Positions 39,124-49,991 are shown, numbered from the stretch's first letter. The stretch is DNA of 64,000 bases from Xanthomonas sp. 10-10 (GCF_040182365.1 NZ_CP144460.1:2046001-2110000), one strand, 5' to 3'. The notes: generated by a model from the sequence alone, not told the origin. A program made the numbers and translations.

Positions 39124-40791
39124 TCAGGACAGGATGGCAGGTAGATCCAGGCCCTTCTCGCGCGCGCAATCGGTTGCAATGGCATAGCCGGCATCGGCAT
39201 GGCGCATCACGCCGGTCGCCGGGTCGTTCCAGAGCACGCGTTCGATGCGTTTGTCGGCCGCTTCGCTGCCGTCACAGACGATGACCATGCCGGCGTGTTG
39301 CGAGAAGCCCATGCCGACGCCGCCGCCGTGGTGCAGCGAGACCCAGGTCGCGCCGCTGGCGGTATTGAGCAGGGCATTGAGCAATGGCCAGTCGGAGACC
39401 GCATCGGAGCCGTCGGCCATGGCTTCGGTTTCGCGGTTCGGCGAGGCGACGCTGCCCGAATCCAGATGATCGCGGCCGATCACGACCGGCGCTTTCAACT
39501 CACCGCTGCGCACCATCGCGTTGAAGGCCAGGCCGAGCCGGTGGCGGTCGCCCAGGCCGACCCAGCAGATGCGCGCGGGCAGCCCCTGGAAGGCGATCTT
39601 TTCAGCGGCCATGTCCAGCCAGCGGTGCAGGTGCGCATCGTCGGGAATCAATTCCTTGACCTTGGCATCGGTCCTGGCGATATCTTCCGGATCGCCGCTC
39701 AGCGCCACCCAGCGGAACGGGCCGATGCCACGACAGAACAGCGGGCGAATGTAGGCCGGCACGAAACTGGGGAAGTCGAACGCGTCGGACACACCTTGCT
39801 CCAGCGCCATCTGGCGCAGGTTGTTGCCGTAGTCCACAGTGGGCACGCCGAGCGCGTGGAAGGTGAGCATCGCGCGGATATGGTTGGCCATTGTCTCGCG
39901 CGCGGCGGCTTCTACTTCCTTGGGTGCGCTGACGCGCTTTGCGTCCCACGCTTCCACGCTCCAGCCCTGCGGCAGATAGCCGTTGACCGGGTCGTGTGCG
40001 GAGGTCTGGTCGGTCAGCAGGTCCGGCTTGATTCCGCGTAGCAGCAGTTCGTCGAGCACGTCGGCGACGTTGCCGAGCAGGCCGACCGACAGCGGCTTCC
40101 TGGCCGTGCACGATTCCTCGATCAGGCGCAGCGCTTCGTCCAGCGAGTCGGTCCAGGTATCCAGGTAGCCGGTGCGCAGGCGCATGTCGATGCTGGAACG
40201 GCGGCATTCCACCGCCAGGCACGAAGCGCCGGCCATCACCGCAGCCAGCGGCTGCGCGCCACCCATGCCGCCGAGGCCGCCGGTGAACAGCCACTTGCCG
40301 GCCAGGTTGCCGGCGTAGTGCTGGCGGCCCATCTCGACGAAGGTTTCGTAGGTGCCTTGCACGATGCCTTGCGCGCCGATGTAGATCCAGCTGCCGGCGG
40401 TCATCTGGCCGTACATCGCCAGACCTTTTTTATCCAGTTCGTTGAAGTGGTCCCAGGTGGCCCAGCGCGGCACCAGGTTGGAGTTGGCGATCAGCACGCG
40501 CGGCGCATCGGCATGGGTGCGGAACACCCCGACCGGCTTGCCCGATTGCACCAGCAAGGTCTGGTCCTCGTCCAGGCGGGTGAGTGCGGCGACGATCGCA
40601 TCGAAGGATTCCCAATCGCGCGCGGCGCGGCCGATGCCGCCATACACCACCAGTTCCTGCGGGCGCTCGGCCACGTCCGGGTCCAGATTGTTCATCAGCA
40701 TGCGCAGCGGCGCTTCGGTGAGCCAGCTCCTGGCGGTGAGCGTGGTGCCGGTGGCGGCGCGGATGACGCGGGTTGCATCGTGACGGGTCAT
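39124..40791 (-). CDS. hutU: Urocanate hydratase
   Basis: Second step of histidine breakdown: urocanate to imidazolone propionate using tightly bound NAD as electrophile. The 555-residue product has the NAD region '[20 protein letters not shown]', the later catalytic Cys region '[23 protein letters not shown]', and '[21 protein letters not shown]' near the C-terminus. Length matches the family. The ATG ([15 protein letters not shown]) lies inside a longer open frame whose upstream part is an out-of-frame reading of hutG. It is the last gene of the hutI-H-G-U operon. Confidence 0.97.
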   Translation of the reverse strand: MTRHDATRVIRAATGTTLTARSWLTEAPLRMLMNNLDPDVAERPQELVVYGGIGRAARDWESFDAIVAALTRLDEDQTLLVQSGKPVGVFRTHADAPRVLIANSNLVPRWATWDHFNELDKKGLAMYGQMTAGSWIYIGAQGIVQGTYETFVEMGRQHYAGNLAGKWLFTGGLGGMGGAQPLAAVMAGASCLAVECRRSSIDMRLRTGYLDTWTDSLDEALRLIEESCTARKPLSVGLLGNVADVLDELLLRGIKPDLLTDQTSAHDPVNGYLPQGWSVEAWDAKRVSAPKEVEAAARETMANHIRAMLTFHALGVPTVDYGNNLRQMALEQGVSDAFDFPSFVPAYIRPLFCRGIGPFRWVALSGDPEDIARTDAKVKELIPDDAHLHRWLDMAAEKIAFQGLPARICWVGLGDRHRLGLAFNAMVRSGELKAPVVIGRDHLDSGSVASPNRETEAMADGSDAVSDWPLLNALLNTASGATWVSLHHGGGVGMGFSQHAGMVIVCDGSEAADKRIERVLWNDPATGVMRHADAGYAIATDCAREKGLDLPAILS

Positions 40792-40807
40792 GCCGGGTTC
40801 CTTGCAA

Positions 40808-41665
40808 TCAACGGTTGGCCGCGTGCGGCGCGGTGTTGGAGAGGGGCGCATTGGCGAACTGCAGGCAGGCCAGCAGCACGTGTCGCAGCACTGCGCGCAA
40901 CGCGACGGCGTGCACCGGCTGCCACGGCGTGGGCCAGCTGTCCTGGGTGATGGTGTCCGGCTCGCGCATGTAGCCGCGGCAGGCCAGCTCCATCTGCAGC
41001 GTGTGCACGCCGTGCTCGGGCTGCGCGTAATGACGGGTGATCCAGCCGCCCTTGAAACGTCCGTTGCGCACGGTGCTGGAGCCGCTGCTGCGGCACAGCT
41101 GTTCGACGGCGTCGGCCAGGGCGGGATCGCAGCTGCGATCGTCGTTGCTGCCGATGTTGAACTGCGGCAACTCACCGTCGAACAGATGCGGGATGACAGA
41201 GCGGATCGAGTGCGCGTCGTACACCACAATGTTTGCGTGGCGCTGACGCAGGCGCGCGATTTCGTCGGACAGGGCGAGGTGATACGGGTCGAACCACTGC
41301 GTGCGGCGCAGATCGATCTGCGCCTGATCCGGCGCCTGCCCGTCGGCATACAGCGGCTGATTGTCAAAGGTGGTCAGCGGACACAGGCCGGTGGTGTTCT
41401 GGCCCGGATACAGCGATGCGCCACTGGGGTCGCGGTTGACGTCGATGACCGAGCGCGAGATGGCCGTGCGCACCGTCGTGGCACCCATCGCCTGTGCGAA
41501 GTCGTACAACTGGTGCACCCACCAATCGGCGTCGCGGCGCGCCAGCCATGGCGACACGAACTGGTCGGCTACCGTCTCGGGCAGCTCGGTGCCGGTATGC
41601 GGGAAGCTGATGAGCAAGGGCGCCTCGCCGCGATGCACCTCCAGCCAGGCGGGCAGGGCGCTCAT
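40808..41665 (-). CDS. hutG: N-formylglutamate deformylase
   Basis: Final step of the five-enzyme histidine pathway: N-formylglutamate to glutamate plus formate. The 285-residue product matches the FGase family, with '[13 protein letters not shown]' near the start, '[23 protein letters not shown]', '[16 protein letters not shown]' and '[16 protein letters not shown]'. This amidohydrolase differs from the arginase-like HutG of four-step pathways. It fits the presence of hutF, whose product is its substrate. The gap to hutU is 16 bp. Confidence 0.95.
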   Translation of the reverse strand: MSALPAWLEVHRGEAPLLISFPHTGTELPETVADQFVSPWLARRDADWWVHQLYDFAQAMGATTVRTAISRSVIDVNRDPSGASLYPGQNTTGLCPLTTFDNQPLYADGQAPDQAQIDLRRTQWFDPYHLALSDEIARLRQRHANIVVYDAHSIRSVIPHLFDGELPQFNIGSNDDRSCDPALADAVEQLCRSSGSSTVRNGRFKGGWITRHYAQPEHGVHTLQMELACRGYMREPDTITQDSWPTPWQPVHAVALRAVLRHVLLACLQFANAPLSNTAPHAANR

Positions 41666-41831
41666 CGCTTTGCTCCGGTTGCATGCTTGGAAACCAGAAA
41701 GTCGTGCCGGCCAGAGCGAGCGTCATCGGGTTGAGTACGCAATGCAGCCGTGTTGCGTGCAGATCTCGCGTCCGCCCCCAACGCGCAGCACGGCGCCATG
41801 GCGCTGCGCAAGTGCTGTGTTGCCCGCCGCG

Positions 41832-43373
41832 TCATGCGTGCTGCTCCACGCCCGGCAACGCGATCGCCGCCGCGTCGGCCAACGCACCCGAGCGCACCAG
41901 CGCGCTGGCCGCCAGCATGTCGGGATGAAAGTAGCGATCGTCCTGCAGCATGGGCACCTGTGCACGCAGCAGGGCGCGTGCGGCTTCCAGTGCAGTGCTG
42001 GAGCGCAGCGGCGCATGGAAATCGCAACCTTGCACCGCCGCCAGCAACTCGATGCCGATCACGTGCGCGGCATTTTCCGCCATGGCCAGCAGGCGTCGCG
42101 CGCCATGCGCGGCCATCGACACATGATCTTCCTGGTTGGCCGAGGTCGGGATCGAGTCGACGCTGGCCGGATACGCGCGCTGCTTGTTTTCCGACACCAA
42201 TGCCGCAGCAGTCACCTGCGGGATCATGAAGCCGGAATTCAGGCCCGGGCGCGGGGTCAGAAACGCCGGCAGGCCGGACAGCGCCGGGTCGACCAGCATT
42301 GCGGTGCGGCGTTCGCTGATCGAGCCGATCTCGCACACCGCCATCGCCAGCATGTCGGCAGCAAAGGCCACCGGCTCGGCATGGAAGTTGCCGCCAGACA
42401 AGGCCTCGCCGGTGTCGCTGAAGACCAACGGGTTATCGGAGACGCCATTGGCTTCGATTTCCAGCGTGCGCGCAGCCTGCCGCATGATGTCCAGCGCCGC
42501 GCCCATCACCTGCGGCTGGCAACGCAGGCAATACGGGTCCTGCACGCGCACATCGCCAAGACGATGCGATTCGCGGATCGCCGAGTCGGCCATCAACGCC
42601 CGCAGCGCCGCAGCGGTTGCGATCTGCCCCGGTTGCCCGCGCAGTGCATGGATGCGCGCATCGAACGGCGTATCGGAGCCCTTGGCCGCTTCCACCGATA
42701 GCGCTCCGGTCACCAGCGCGGCCTGCAACACGGTTTCGATCTCGAACAGGCCGGCCAATGCACAGGCGGTGGAGAACTGGGTGCCGTTGAGCAGCGCCAG
42801 GCCCTCCTTGGCGCCGAGCACGCGGGGCTGCAACCGCGCCTGCGCAAGCGCGTCGGCGGCAGGCAAACGCTTGCCGCCGACGAAGGCTTCACCGACGCCG
42901 ATCATCGCCGCCGCCAGATGCGACAGCGGCGCCAGATCGCCGGACGCACCGACCGACCCCTGACACGGCACCACCGGGGTGATGCCCTGACGCAGCATCG
43001 CTTCCAGCAATGCCAACGTGTCCGGCTGCACGCCCGAGGCTCCCTGGGCAAGGCTGGTGAGCTTGAGCGCCATCATCAGCCGCACCACCGGCACCGGCGT
43101 GGGATCGCCGACGCCGGCTGCGTGCGACAACACGATATTGCGTTGCAAGGTCTGCAGGTCCTGCCGCTCGATGCGCACGCTGGCCAGCTTGCCGAAACCG
43201 GTGTTGACGCCATAGACCGGCTCGCCGCGCGCGACGATGGCCTCCACGGTCTGCGCGCTGCGTAGCACCGCCGCCGCGCAGGCATCATCCAAGGCCACGT
43301 CAGCGCCGCGATACAACGCGCGCCATTGCGCCAGCGTCACCTGGCCGGGTTGCAAGACAACAGAAGCACTCAT
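41832..43373 (-). CDS. hutH: Histidine ammonia-lyase
   Basis: First step of histidine breakdown: L-histidine to urocanate and ammonia. The 513-residue product carries the MIO cofactor triad Ala143-Ser144-Gly145 in '[14 protein letters not shown]', plus '[10 protein letters not shown]' at 54-63 with the active-site Tyr. Length is standard. It follows hutI by 17 bp, and a 166-bp gap separates it from hutG. Confidence 0.97.
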   Translation of the reverse strand: MSASVVLQPGQVTLAQWRALYRGADVALDDACAAAVLRSAQTVEAIVARGEPVYGVNTGFGKLASVRIERQDLQTLQRNIVLSHAAGVGDPTPVPVVRLMMALKLTSLAQGASGVQPDTLALLEAMLRQGITPVVPCQGSVGASGDLAPLSHLAAAMIGVGEAFVGGKRLPAADALAQARLQPRVLGAKEGLALLNGTQFSTACALAGLFEIETVLQAALVTGALSVEAAKGSDTPFDARIHALRGQPGQIATAAALRALMADSAIRESHRLGDVRVQDPYCLRCQPQVMGAALDIMRQAARTLEIEANGVSDNPLVFSDTGEALSGGNFHAEPVAFAADMLAMAVCEIGSISERRTAMLVDPALSGLPAFLTPRPGLNSGFMIPQVTAAALVSENKQRAYPASVDSIPTSANQEDHVSMAAHGARRLLAMAENAAHVIGIELLAAVQGCDFHAPLRSSTALEAARALLRAQVPMLQDDRYFHPDMLAASALVRSGALADAAAIALPGVEQHA

Positions 43374-43390
43374 GACAACTCCACGATCGA

Positions 43391-44596
43391 TCAGGTCGAA
43401 TGCCCGCGCCAGACGCGGGCATGAAGAGGGTTGAAACCCATGCGGTAGACCAGGTCGGCCGGCGCGTCGATGTCCCAGATCGCCAGGTCGCAGTCCATGC
43501 CGGCGCGCAGCTGGCCAAGCCGGGCGCTGCGGCCGAGCGCACGCGCAGCTTCACGGGTGAAACCGGCGATGCATTCGTCCACCGTCATGCGGAACAACGT
43601 GGCCGCCATGTTCATCGCCAGCAACGGGCTGGTCAGCGGCGAGGTGCCCGGATTGCAGTCGGTGGCCAACGCCAGCGGCACCCCGGCCGCACGCAGCGCA
43701 TCGATCGGCGGCAGCTGGGTATCGCGGGTGAAATAGAACGCGCCGGGCAGCAGGACCGCCACGGTACCGGCAGCGGCCATCGCATCGATGCCGGGCTGGT
43801 CCAGGTATTCGATGTGGTCGGCCGACAACGCGCCATGGCGCGCCGCCAGGGCTGCGCCGTGCTGGTTGCTCAGTTGCTCGGCATGGATCTTGACGCGCAA
43901 GCCCTGGGCCTGCGCGGCGATAAAAACCTGTTCGGCCTGCGCCGGCGAAAACGCCAGGTGCTCGCAGAACACGTCGACCGCCTCGGCAAGCCCCTGCGCA
44001 GCAATGGCCGGAATCATCTGCGTGCACACCGCATTGATGTACTGCTGCGCATCGCTGCCCGGCGGCACCGCATGCGCGCCTAAAAAAGTCGGCACGACTT
44101 CGACCCGACGCAGCGTGGCAAGTTGGCGCGCCACGCGCAGTTGCTTGGTTTCGTCCTCGAGCGTGAGCCCGTAGCCGGATTTGATTTCCAGCGTGGTCAC
44201 GCCCTCGGCGAGCATGGCATCCAGGCGCGGCAGGCTGGCGGCGAGCAATGCGGCATCGTCTGCGGCGCGGGTGGCGCGCACGGTGGCCACGATGCCGCCA
44301 CCGGCCGCGGCGATCTGCGCATAGCTGGCGCCGCGCAGGCGTTGTTCAAACTCGTTGGCGCGATTGCCGGCATAGACCAGGTGGGTATGGCAATCGATCA
44401 GGCCCGGGCTGATCCAGCGCCGCTGGCAATCGTGCGTGCTGTCTGCTTCAAGCGCGGGCGCCTGTGCCGCCGTGCCGGCATACACGATGCGGCCGTCCCG
44501 GCAGGCGATCACGCCATCGTCCACGATGCCCAGGCCAGCATCGGCGGCGTCCAGGGTCATCAGCTGCGCGTTGTGCCAGAGGGCGTCGCAATGCAT
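43391..44596 (-). CDS. hutI: Imidazolonepropionase
   Basis: Third step of histidine breakdown: imidazolone propionate to formiminoglutamate. The 401-residue amidohydrolase has the metal-binding His70 and His72 in '[22 protein letters not shown]'. It also has '[13 protein letters not shown]', '[12 protein letters not shown]' and the late '[10 protein letters not shown]' with a metal-ligand Asp. The start ([12 protein letters not shown]) was chosen inside a very long frame that runs antisense through hutF. It is the first gene of the minus-strand hut operon, with the HutC operator 25-34 bp upstream. Confidence 0.96.
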   Translation of the reverse strand: MHCDALWHNAQLMTLDAADAGLGIVDDGVIACRDGRIVYAGTAAQAPALEADSTHDCQRRWISPGLIDCHTHLVYAGNRANEFEQRLRGASYAQIAAAGGGIVATVRATRAADDAALLAASLPRLDAMLAEGVTTLEIKSGYGLTLEDETKQLRVARQLATLRRVEVVPTFLGAHAVPPGSDAQQYINAVCTQMIPAIAAQGLAEAVDVFCEHLAFSPAQAEQVFIAAQAQGLRVKIHAEQLSNQHGAALAARHGALSADHIEYLDQPGIDAMAAAGTVAVLLPGAFYFTRDTQLPPIDALRAAGVPLALATDCNPGTSPLTSPLLAMNMAATLFRMTVDECIAGFTREAARALGRSARLGQLRAGMDCDLAIWDIDAPADLVYRMGFNPLHARVWRGHST

Positions 44597-44620
44597 GGCG
44601 CAGGCTCGTGGTGTCTGATA

Positions 44621-44630
44621 TGTATATACA
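44621..44630. promoter_or_regulatory. HutC-type operator between hutI and hutF
   Basis: TGTATATACA is a perfect 10-bp palindrome midway in the 60-bp divergent gap. Its core matches the TGTATATACA site bound by the GntR-family repressor HutC in other proteobacteria, where urocanate releases it. Its position can block both promoters at once. Binding is inferred from sequence and from hutC lying at the end of the hutF transcript. Confidence 0.75.
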
Positions 44631-44656
44631 ATAAGATCGTCAATCGAGGGTGTCCA

Positions 44657-46027
44657 GTGGCAGATCAACCGGTACAGGCGTTGTGGGCAGCGCGGGCCCT
44701 GTTGCCCAGTGGCTGGGCGGGCAGTGTCCGGATCACCCTGGAGCAGGGGCGCATCGCCACGGTACAGACCGAGGTGGCCGCGGCCGCCACCGATACCCGC
44801 GCAGAGATGCTGGTACCAGGCCTGGGCAACCTGCACAGCCATGCGTTCCAGCGCGGCATGGCCGGCCTGACCGAAGTGGGGGGGCGCAGCGGCGACAGCT
44901 TCTGGAGCTGGCGCGAGTTGATGTACCGCTTCGTCGACCGGCTGGATCCGGACAGCCTGCAGGCGATCGCCGAGCAGGCCTATGTCGAGATGCTGGAAAG
45001 CGGCTTCACCCGCGTCGGCGAATTCCATTATCTGCACCATGCTGTCGGCGGTGCGCCCTACGCGCATGCCGGCGAGATGTCCGAGCGCATCGCCGCTGCG
45101 GCCGTCAGCACCGGGATCGGGCTGACCCTGCTGCCGGTGTTCTATGCGCATTCGGATTTCGGCGGGGCTGCACCGAGCGCGGCGCAACAGCGCCTGATCC
45201 ATGACATCGATGGGTTCGCGCGCCTGCTCGAGCACTGCAGGCTCAGCCTCAAGGCATTGCCCGATGCCGTGCTCGGGCTGGCACCGCACAGTTTGCGTGC
45301 GGTCACGCCGCAGCAACTGCAGGCGCTGGTGCCGCTCACCGATGGCCCGATCCACATCCATATCGCCGAGCAGCAGCGCGAAGTCGACGCCTGCCTGGCG
45401 TGGTCGGGTCAACGTCCGGTGCAATGGTTGCTGGGCAACGCACCGGTGGCGGCGCGCTGGTGTCTGGTGCACGCCACGCATGTGGATGCCAGCGAGCTGC
45501 GGGCGATCGCCGAACGTGGCGCGGTGGTCGGGCTGTGCCCGATCACCGAGGCCAATCTGGGCGACGGCTTGTTCCCGATGCAGGCATTCGCCGCCGCCGG
45601 TGGGCGCTTTGGCGTGGGCTCGGATTCGAACGTGTTGATCGATGCGGCCGAAGAACTGCGCCTGCTCGAATACGGCCAACGACTGCACCGGCAGGCGCGC
45701 AATGTGCTCGCGCCTGCCGACGTCTCCAGCGGGCGCTGGTTGTACGACCAGGCGGGCGACGGTGCAGCGCAGGCGCTGGGCGTGGCACGGCACGGAATCC
45801 AGTCCGGCGCTGCGGCCGATCTGGTGGAGCTGGACACTGCCCATCCGTCCTTGCTCGCCCGCAGCGACGACGCCTTGCTGGACAGCTGGCTGTTCGCCGC
45901 ACGCGCCACTGCCGTGCGTCACGTCTGGCGCGGCGGGCGCCAGGTGGTGCGCGATGGTCGGCATGTGGATCGCGCGCGCATTGCCACGCGTTTTGCCGGC
46001 GTGTTGCGCACAGTGCTGGGCAATTGA
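44657..46027 (+). CDS. hutF: Formimidoylglutamate deiminase
   Basis: Fourth step of the five-enzyme histidine pathway: formiminoglutamate to N-formylglutamate plus ammonia. The 456-residue amidohydrolase has the metal-binding His60 and His62 in '[16 protein letters not shown]', then 'VGEFHYLHH', '[15 protein letters not shown]', '[11 protein letters not shown]' and '[20 protein letters not shown]'. The start is GTG, preceded by GAGGG at suitable spacing; an upstream frame extends into hutI antisense. It diverges from hutI and precedes hutC by 42 bp. Confidence 0.93.
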   Translation: MADQPVQALWAARALLPSGWAGSVRITLEQGRIATVQTEVAAAATDTRAEMLVPGLGNLHSHAFQRGMAGLTEVGGRSGDSFWSWRELMYRFVDRLDPDSLQAIAEQAYVEMLESGFTRVGEFHYLHHAVGGAPYAHAGEMSERIAAAAVSTGIGLTLLPVFYAHSDFGGAAPSAAQQRLIHDIDGFARLLEHCRLSLKALPDAVLGLAPHSLRAVTPQQLQALVPLTDGPIHIHIAEQQREVDACLAWSGQRPVQWLLGNAPVAARWCLVHATHVDASELRAIAERGAVVGLCPITEANLGDGLFPMQAFAAAGGRFGVGSDSNVLIDAAEELRLLEYGQRLHRQARNVLAPADVSSGRWLYDQAGDGAAQALGVARHGIQSGAAADLVELDTAHPSLLARSDDALLDSWLFAARATAVRHVWRGGRQVVRDGRHVDRARIATRFAGVLRTVLGN

Positions 46028-46069
46028 GACGATGCGGGCACAATGCAGGTCTGACCGGAGACTGCAGCT

Positions 46070-46807
46070 TTGACCGCCACCCCCATCGCCGCACCCGGCA
46101 CCTTGCATCAACGCATCCGGCAGGATCTGGAGCAACGCATTCATAGCGGCGACTGGCCGCCGGGCCATCGCATCCCGCCCGAACACGAGTTGATGACGCA
46201 GTACGGCTGCTCGCGCATGACCGTCAACAAGGTGCTCGGCCTGCTCGCCGATGCGGGCATGATCGAGCGCCGCCGCCGCACCGGGTCGTTCGTGGCCCGG
46301 CCGCATCCGCATCTGGAGCAGGTGGCGCTCTCGATCCCGGATATCGAAGTGGAAATGACCACGCGCGGTCACCTGTATGCGTTTTCGCTGTTGTCGCGCC
46401 GGCTGCGCAACGTGCGTCAGCGCGTGCCTCAGGAGCGCGCGTTGGGCAGCACCGGCAAGCTGTTGGCGCTCGATAGCGTGCATCTGGCCGACGGCAGCCC
46501 GTTTGCGCTGGAGCAGCGCGTGATCGATGTGACCACCGTGCCAGACGCATTAGGGCAGACGTTCACCGATGTGGCGCCCGGGAGCTGGCTATTGCGCAAC
46601 GTGCCGTGGACGCGCGCCGAGCATCGCATCAGTGCGGTCAGCGTCGACGCCGTACAAGCCAGGTGCCTGCAGGTCAACGAGGGTGCTGCATGCCTGGTGA
46701 TCGACCGCCACACCTGGCGCGGCGATCAGCCGGTGACCTACGTGCGGCAAATGTTTCTGGGCGGCTCATACGATCTGGTGGCGCGATTTGCGCCCGGCAT
46801 GCGTTGA
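46070..46807 (+). CDS. hutC: Histidine utilisation repressor (GntR/HutC family)
   Basis: A transcriptional repressor of the hut genes, relieved by urocanate. The 245-residue product has an N-terminal GntR winged helix-turn-helix (about residues 12-78, '[37 protein letters not shown]') and a C-terminal UTRA ligand domain from about 90. The start is TTG with GGAG nine bases upstream. Its proposed operator is the palindrome at 44,621-44,630; as the second gene after hutF it would be autoregulated. Confidence 0.93.
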   Translation: MTATPIAAPGTLHQRIRQDLEQRIHSGDWPPGHRIPPEHELMTQYGCSRMTVNKVLGLLADAGMIERRRRTGSFVARPHPHLEQVALSIPDIEVEMTTRGHLYAFSLLSRRLRNVRQRVPQERALGSTGKLLALDSVHLADGSPFALEQRVIDVTTVPDALGQTFTDVAPGSWLLRNVPWTRAEHRISAVSVDAVQARCLQVNEGAACLVIDRHTWRGDQPVTYVRQMFLGGSYDLVARFAPGMR

Positions 46808-47292
46808 GGGGCGGTGCTGGAATGGGTGGGTGGCATCGGTAACGGTGCTGTGGACGATGTCGGCGTGATCGACATCGACGTGTCGCAGGCAGCGCTGCCT
46901 GAGCGGGTCAGCAGCTGCAATCACGCCGCAAATCGAACGCGCAATCCTTTCGAGGCGTCGGTCGGCCAATCCATGTATCCCGACATTTGGCTGACAGAGG
47001 GGCGTGACTCCCGACTGCAGGCAGCCAGCCGGTCCATCTGCGGCAGGGCAGCGCCGGTGTGCAGACGATCGTGCGCACGACTGCCGTCTCATGCCTTCTC
47101 GTGCTGTCTTGGCTGGATCGGGTGACGTAAGGATCGCGACCTCGACGTCCGCAGGTAGTCAGCCGGCGCATTTGCGCCACTCCTTTCTGGACTTGCAGCT
47201 GCTTGTGCATGCAACTGCCGTCTCGATCAATCGCGTCCATATCAGAACCGCCGGTGCTCGATGGCGCGGCGCAATCTGTAGGGCACACCCGG
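46808..47292. other. Intergenic stretch without a recognisable gene
   Basis: The interval lies between the convergent hutC and the Mrr-like gene. Several short frames exist; none has a good start signal or a recognisable product. No T-tailed hairpin is evident. Confidence 0.5.
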
Positions 47293-48303
47293 TCAGATCG
47301 TGGTGCATTGCCGCCAGCGCACCGGCTCGTCCACACCGGGGCGGGGATTGAGCTGTACGCGGACCGTGCGCAGATAGGGATAGCGTTCGAGCTGCTGGCA
47401 GATCAATGGCCAGGCCGCGCTGTCTTCCACGGTGCGATCCACCGCCAGCGTTGCCTGGGTGATCCAGATGCCGCGCACCAGGCCCGGCGTTTGCGCCAGC
47501 GTCCTGGACACCTCGCGGCGATAGCCTTGCAGCGTTGCGTCGTCCGGCTCTGCCGCCGTTGCCGGCGGCAGGGGGGCGGCCGTTGTCGACGCTGCACCGG
47601 GCGCAGCCTGCGGAGCGTTCACCGGCGAAGTGGCCGCCGGTGGCGTGCGCGGTGCCGCATCCGCCGATGCACGCGCAGCGGCCACCGTCTGCGCCGGTGC
47701 CGGAGCAGGCTCAGGGGGGCGCAGCGCCAGCACCGCTACCAGCGCCAGCGTGGCCAGTGCGGCACCGGCGATGATGCTGTGGCGGATCGCCCGTCGCCGC
47801 GCCATGTTGACCACGCCGGTCTCCACATCGCCCGGCAGATAAGGCTTGAGCAGTGGCCATAGCCGCGTGCCGTCCAGCACTTCGATGGACTGTTTTTCCG
47901 CAGCGGCCAGGCCTTCGCGCTCCATGCGGCCCTCGGTCACCATCACGCCGCCGCCGGCACCGGCCAGCCGCGCCATCGCGCCCAGCTCGTTCACAGCAGC
48001 CACGCCGATGCGATAGCCGCGGCCATGCTTGCAGGCCACCAGGCGGGTGCCGTGATCGGTCTGCATCATGAAGTCGGCCGTGGGCAGGCCGTCCTGCGGC
48101 AGCTGGACCGGCTGCCAGCCGCGCTGGTCCTGCAGGACCCGCAGCACCACGGCGGAAAAATCGCGCCAGTGCATCGCCGCCAGCGCGCGGATGCCCGCAT
48201 CGGTTTCGTTGGCGCGACGTCGCACCAGCCAGAAGTAGACAGACACCGCCAGCCAGAGCAGCAGTGCGGCCAACAGCGCCAAGATCCAGGAAGGCATGAG
48301 CAT
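47293..48303 (-). CDS. Membrane-anchored Mrr-like (restriction endonuclease fold) protein
   Basis: The 336-residue product has an N-terminal membrane helix (about 5-29, 'WILALLAALLLWLAVSVYFWLV'). A domain of about 115 residues resembling Mrr_cat follows: 'DFSAVVLRVLQDQRGWQPV', then 'ADFMMQTDHGTRLVACKHGRGY', then 'GAGGGVMVTEGRMEREG'. A second membrane helix lies near 178-197, then an Ala/Pro-rich linker to about 260 and a C-terminal domain ending 'LRTVRVQLNPRPGVDEPVRWRQC'. In active Mrr-type nucleases the strand before the Lys reads (E/Q)-x-K; here it reads A-C-K, so catalysis is doubtful. Starts at 48,303 and 48,297 are both possible. Confidence 0.65.
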   Translation of the reverse strand: MLMPSWILALLAALLLWLAVSVYFWLVRRRANETDAGIRALAAMHWRDFSAVVLRVLQDQRGWQPVQLPQDGLPTADFMMQTDHGTRLVACKHGRGYRIGVAAVNELGAMARLAGAGGGVMVTEGRMEREGLAAAEKQSIEVLDGTRLWPLLKPYLPGDVETGVVNMARRRAIRHSIIAGAALATLALVAVLALRPPEPAPAPAQTVAAARASADAAPRTPPAATSPVNAPQAAPGAASTTAAPLPPATAAEPDDATLQGYRREVSRTLAQTPGLVRGIWITQATLAVDRTVEDSAAWPLICQQLERYPYLRTVRVQLNPRPGVDEPVRWRQCTTI

Positions 48304-48780
48304 CAAGCGAGGGTATGGCGCGTATAACGAATCGGTACGCCTAGAAGAATCCTTCGCGCAGGTTTCGTCAATGCATCGCAGGCAGGGATGTCACGAGCCG
48401 TGACCCAGGCAGCGAAAGACCCGCCAGTCCGAAGCCGTGAGGGGAGGGGAGCAAACGGACTTCGTGTTGCAGGACTGGCGGGTCCTTCCCGATTGTCCGA
48501 AAAATAATGCTGCCTTGCAACATCGCGCATGTGTATGGCTGCTGCCCGGCCGCAGATGCGCAAGCGTGGCGCACCTTGGCGACGCCAGCACGGCTTGCAA
48601 CGCCACCCTGCGTAATGGCGTCCAGCCTATCGATACCTGACGGAAGGCTCAGTAGTGCCGATAGCCCACAGAAGGTCCGACCCCAAAGAGTTGCACGGGC
48701 AACCCACAGGCAGATCGGACTGCCACTTCTACCCGCCGCCGGGGCCCGTAAGATTTCGCCATCACCAGCGGCGGTAACGC
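48304..48780. other. Intergenic stretch with a long-range hairpin
   Basis: No gene is recognised. The main structure is the 13-bp inverted repeat at 48,420-48,486 listed separately. The remainder is unremarkable and presumably carries the promoter of the Mrr-like gene. Confidence 0.5.
48420..48486. repeat. 13-bp perfect inverted repeat with 41-base loop
   Basis: GACCCGCCAGTCC (48,420-48,432) is perfectly complementary to GGACTGGCGGGTC (48,474-48,486). Inside it, AGTCCG (48,428-48,433) can instead pair with CGGACT (48,458-48,463), giving mutually exclusive folds. No T-run follows either end. Confidence 0.55.
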
Positions 48781-49314
48781 TTATTCCCCGTCGAACGCCG
48801 CCGGATTGCCGGTCGACGAGCCCGCGTCGCTGCTCGCAGCCTGTGCGGCCTGGTTGGCGGTGCGATTGGCCCGCTTGGTTGCGGCGGTGTTGGCCCGCAC
48901 CTGCGCCTTCAACGATTCGACCTCGCGACGCAGGTTTTCCAGTTCTTCCTGCTCGGGGATATTGAGCGTGCGCAGCACCCCCTTGACGCGCTCGTCGAAG
49001 GCCTTGCCCAGCTTGTCCCAGCCGCGCACTGCGGTATCACGGGCCTGCTCGAACTGGGTCTCCACTTCCTCGCGCAGCTCGTCCACGCTGTCGGCGGCCT
49101 TGCGCTGGCCGCTGCGTTCGTAGGCGGCGCCTTCGCGCACCAGCGAGTCGAACAACTTGCCGCCTTCGCTCTGCACGCGGCCCAGTGCGCCGAGTCCGGC
49201 CAGCCATACGGTCTGCGCCGACTCGCCAAGCCGCCGCGAAATCTGCTCTGCCTGGGCCTGGAAGCCCGACGCCGTGGTGTCACGGTTGCCGTTCTGATCG
49301 TATCCGGTCGTCAT
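48781..49314 (-). CDS. PHA granule-associated phasin (PhaF/PhaI-like)
   Basis: A polyhydroxyalkanoate granule surface protein. The 177-residue product has the phasin core 'QISRRLGESAQTVWLAGLGALGRVQSEGGKLFDSLVREG' and an amphipathic helix 'EEVETQFEQARDTAVRGWDKLGKAFDERVKGVLRTLNIP' up to about residue 120. 'EELENLRREVESLKAQV' and an Ala/Lys/Arg-rich tail follow. The tail is much shorter than the histone-like tail of Pseudomonas PhaF, so it is nearer PhaI with a coiled-coil extension. No PHA synthase is in the window. The related gene at 49,477 is 162 bp upstream on the same strand. Confidence 0.85.
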   Translation of the reverse strand: MTTGYDQNGNRDTTASGFQAQAEQISRRLGESAQTVWLAGLGALGRVQSEGGKLFDSLVREGAAYERSGQRKAADSVDELREEVETQFEQARDTAVRGWDKLGKAFDERVKGVLRTLNIPEQEELENLRREVESLKAQVRANTAATKRANRTANQAAQAASSDAGSSTGNPAAFDGE

Positions 49315-49476
49315 GCGATGCTCCTGTCGATTGCCGAAGTGACGTTACGTTCACCCTAGTGCCGGCCCTGCATCGGGCAGGTGAAGCGGTGCCCGACCCG
49401 GCCCGGCTCAAGCATCCGCCCATCGCGTGCGGGGCGGGTGACTTGGCGCTGAAGCAGCTGTGACGACAGCGCTCGC

Positions 49477-49752
49477 TCAGGCGAGCTTTTCCGAGAGCAG
49501 GCGACGTATTTCCGATTCCACCATCGGCTGCATGGCCGATAGCAGGAAGCCGAGTTCGGCGGTGACATGCACCTGCTGCGGCAGTAGCGCGATCGCCCCG
49601 TCCACGCCGGCGCGGGAGATGCGCAAGGTGTCGCCTTCCCAATGCGAGGCGACGCCGTAGCGATCGGTCAGTTTGCGCGCCGCCTCGTCGATCGCCGCGC
49701 GGGCCTGTGCCGGCGGCAGGGAATGGTCGTGGCGGATATCGATGCTGGACAT
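49477..49752 (-). CDS. Polyhydroxyalkanoic acid system family protein (PHA_gran_rgn)
   Basis: The 91-residue product, beginning MSSIDIRHDHSLPPAQARAAIDEAARKLTDRYG, matches the small family annotated as PHA system protein (TIGR02610/PHA_gran_rgn). It has 'W.GDTLRISRAGVDGAI.LLPQQVHVTAELGFLL' and ends in a short helix. The family is linked by gene neighbourhood to PHA granules; its mechanism is unknown. Proximity to the phasin gene supports the assignment. Confidence 0.85.
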   Translation of the reverse strand: MSSIDIRHDHSLPPAQARAAIDEAARKLTDRYGVASHWEGDTLRISRAGVDGAIALLPQQVHVTAELGFLLSAMQPMVESEIRRLLSEKLA

Positions 49753-49991
49753 GAGCTGCCTGGGTAAGACGAAAGTAGTCGCGCATTGTGCGCATGCGCG
49801 CGGCTGGCTCCAAGTGTGGACGCACGTTGCAGGGCCGCACCGAGGCGTGCAAAGCGATGCTGCGGCGACGCGGTGACGGACGCGGCCCGCATTTCGAACG
49901 CGCGGTAGCGGCTGCGCGCGATGCCGGCACCCAGCGGCTGGGCGCGAGGTGATTGGCCGCTGGCGGGGGCAAACCTGTTAGTCTGCCGCGG

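Noticed and set aside
43391-46483. Very long minus frame covering hutI and extending across hutF
   Set aside because: Only the part from 44,596 is family-like (HutI). The upstream extension is antisense to hutF.
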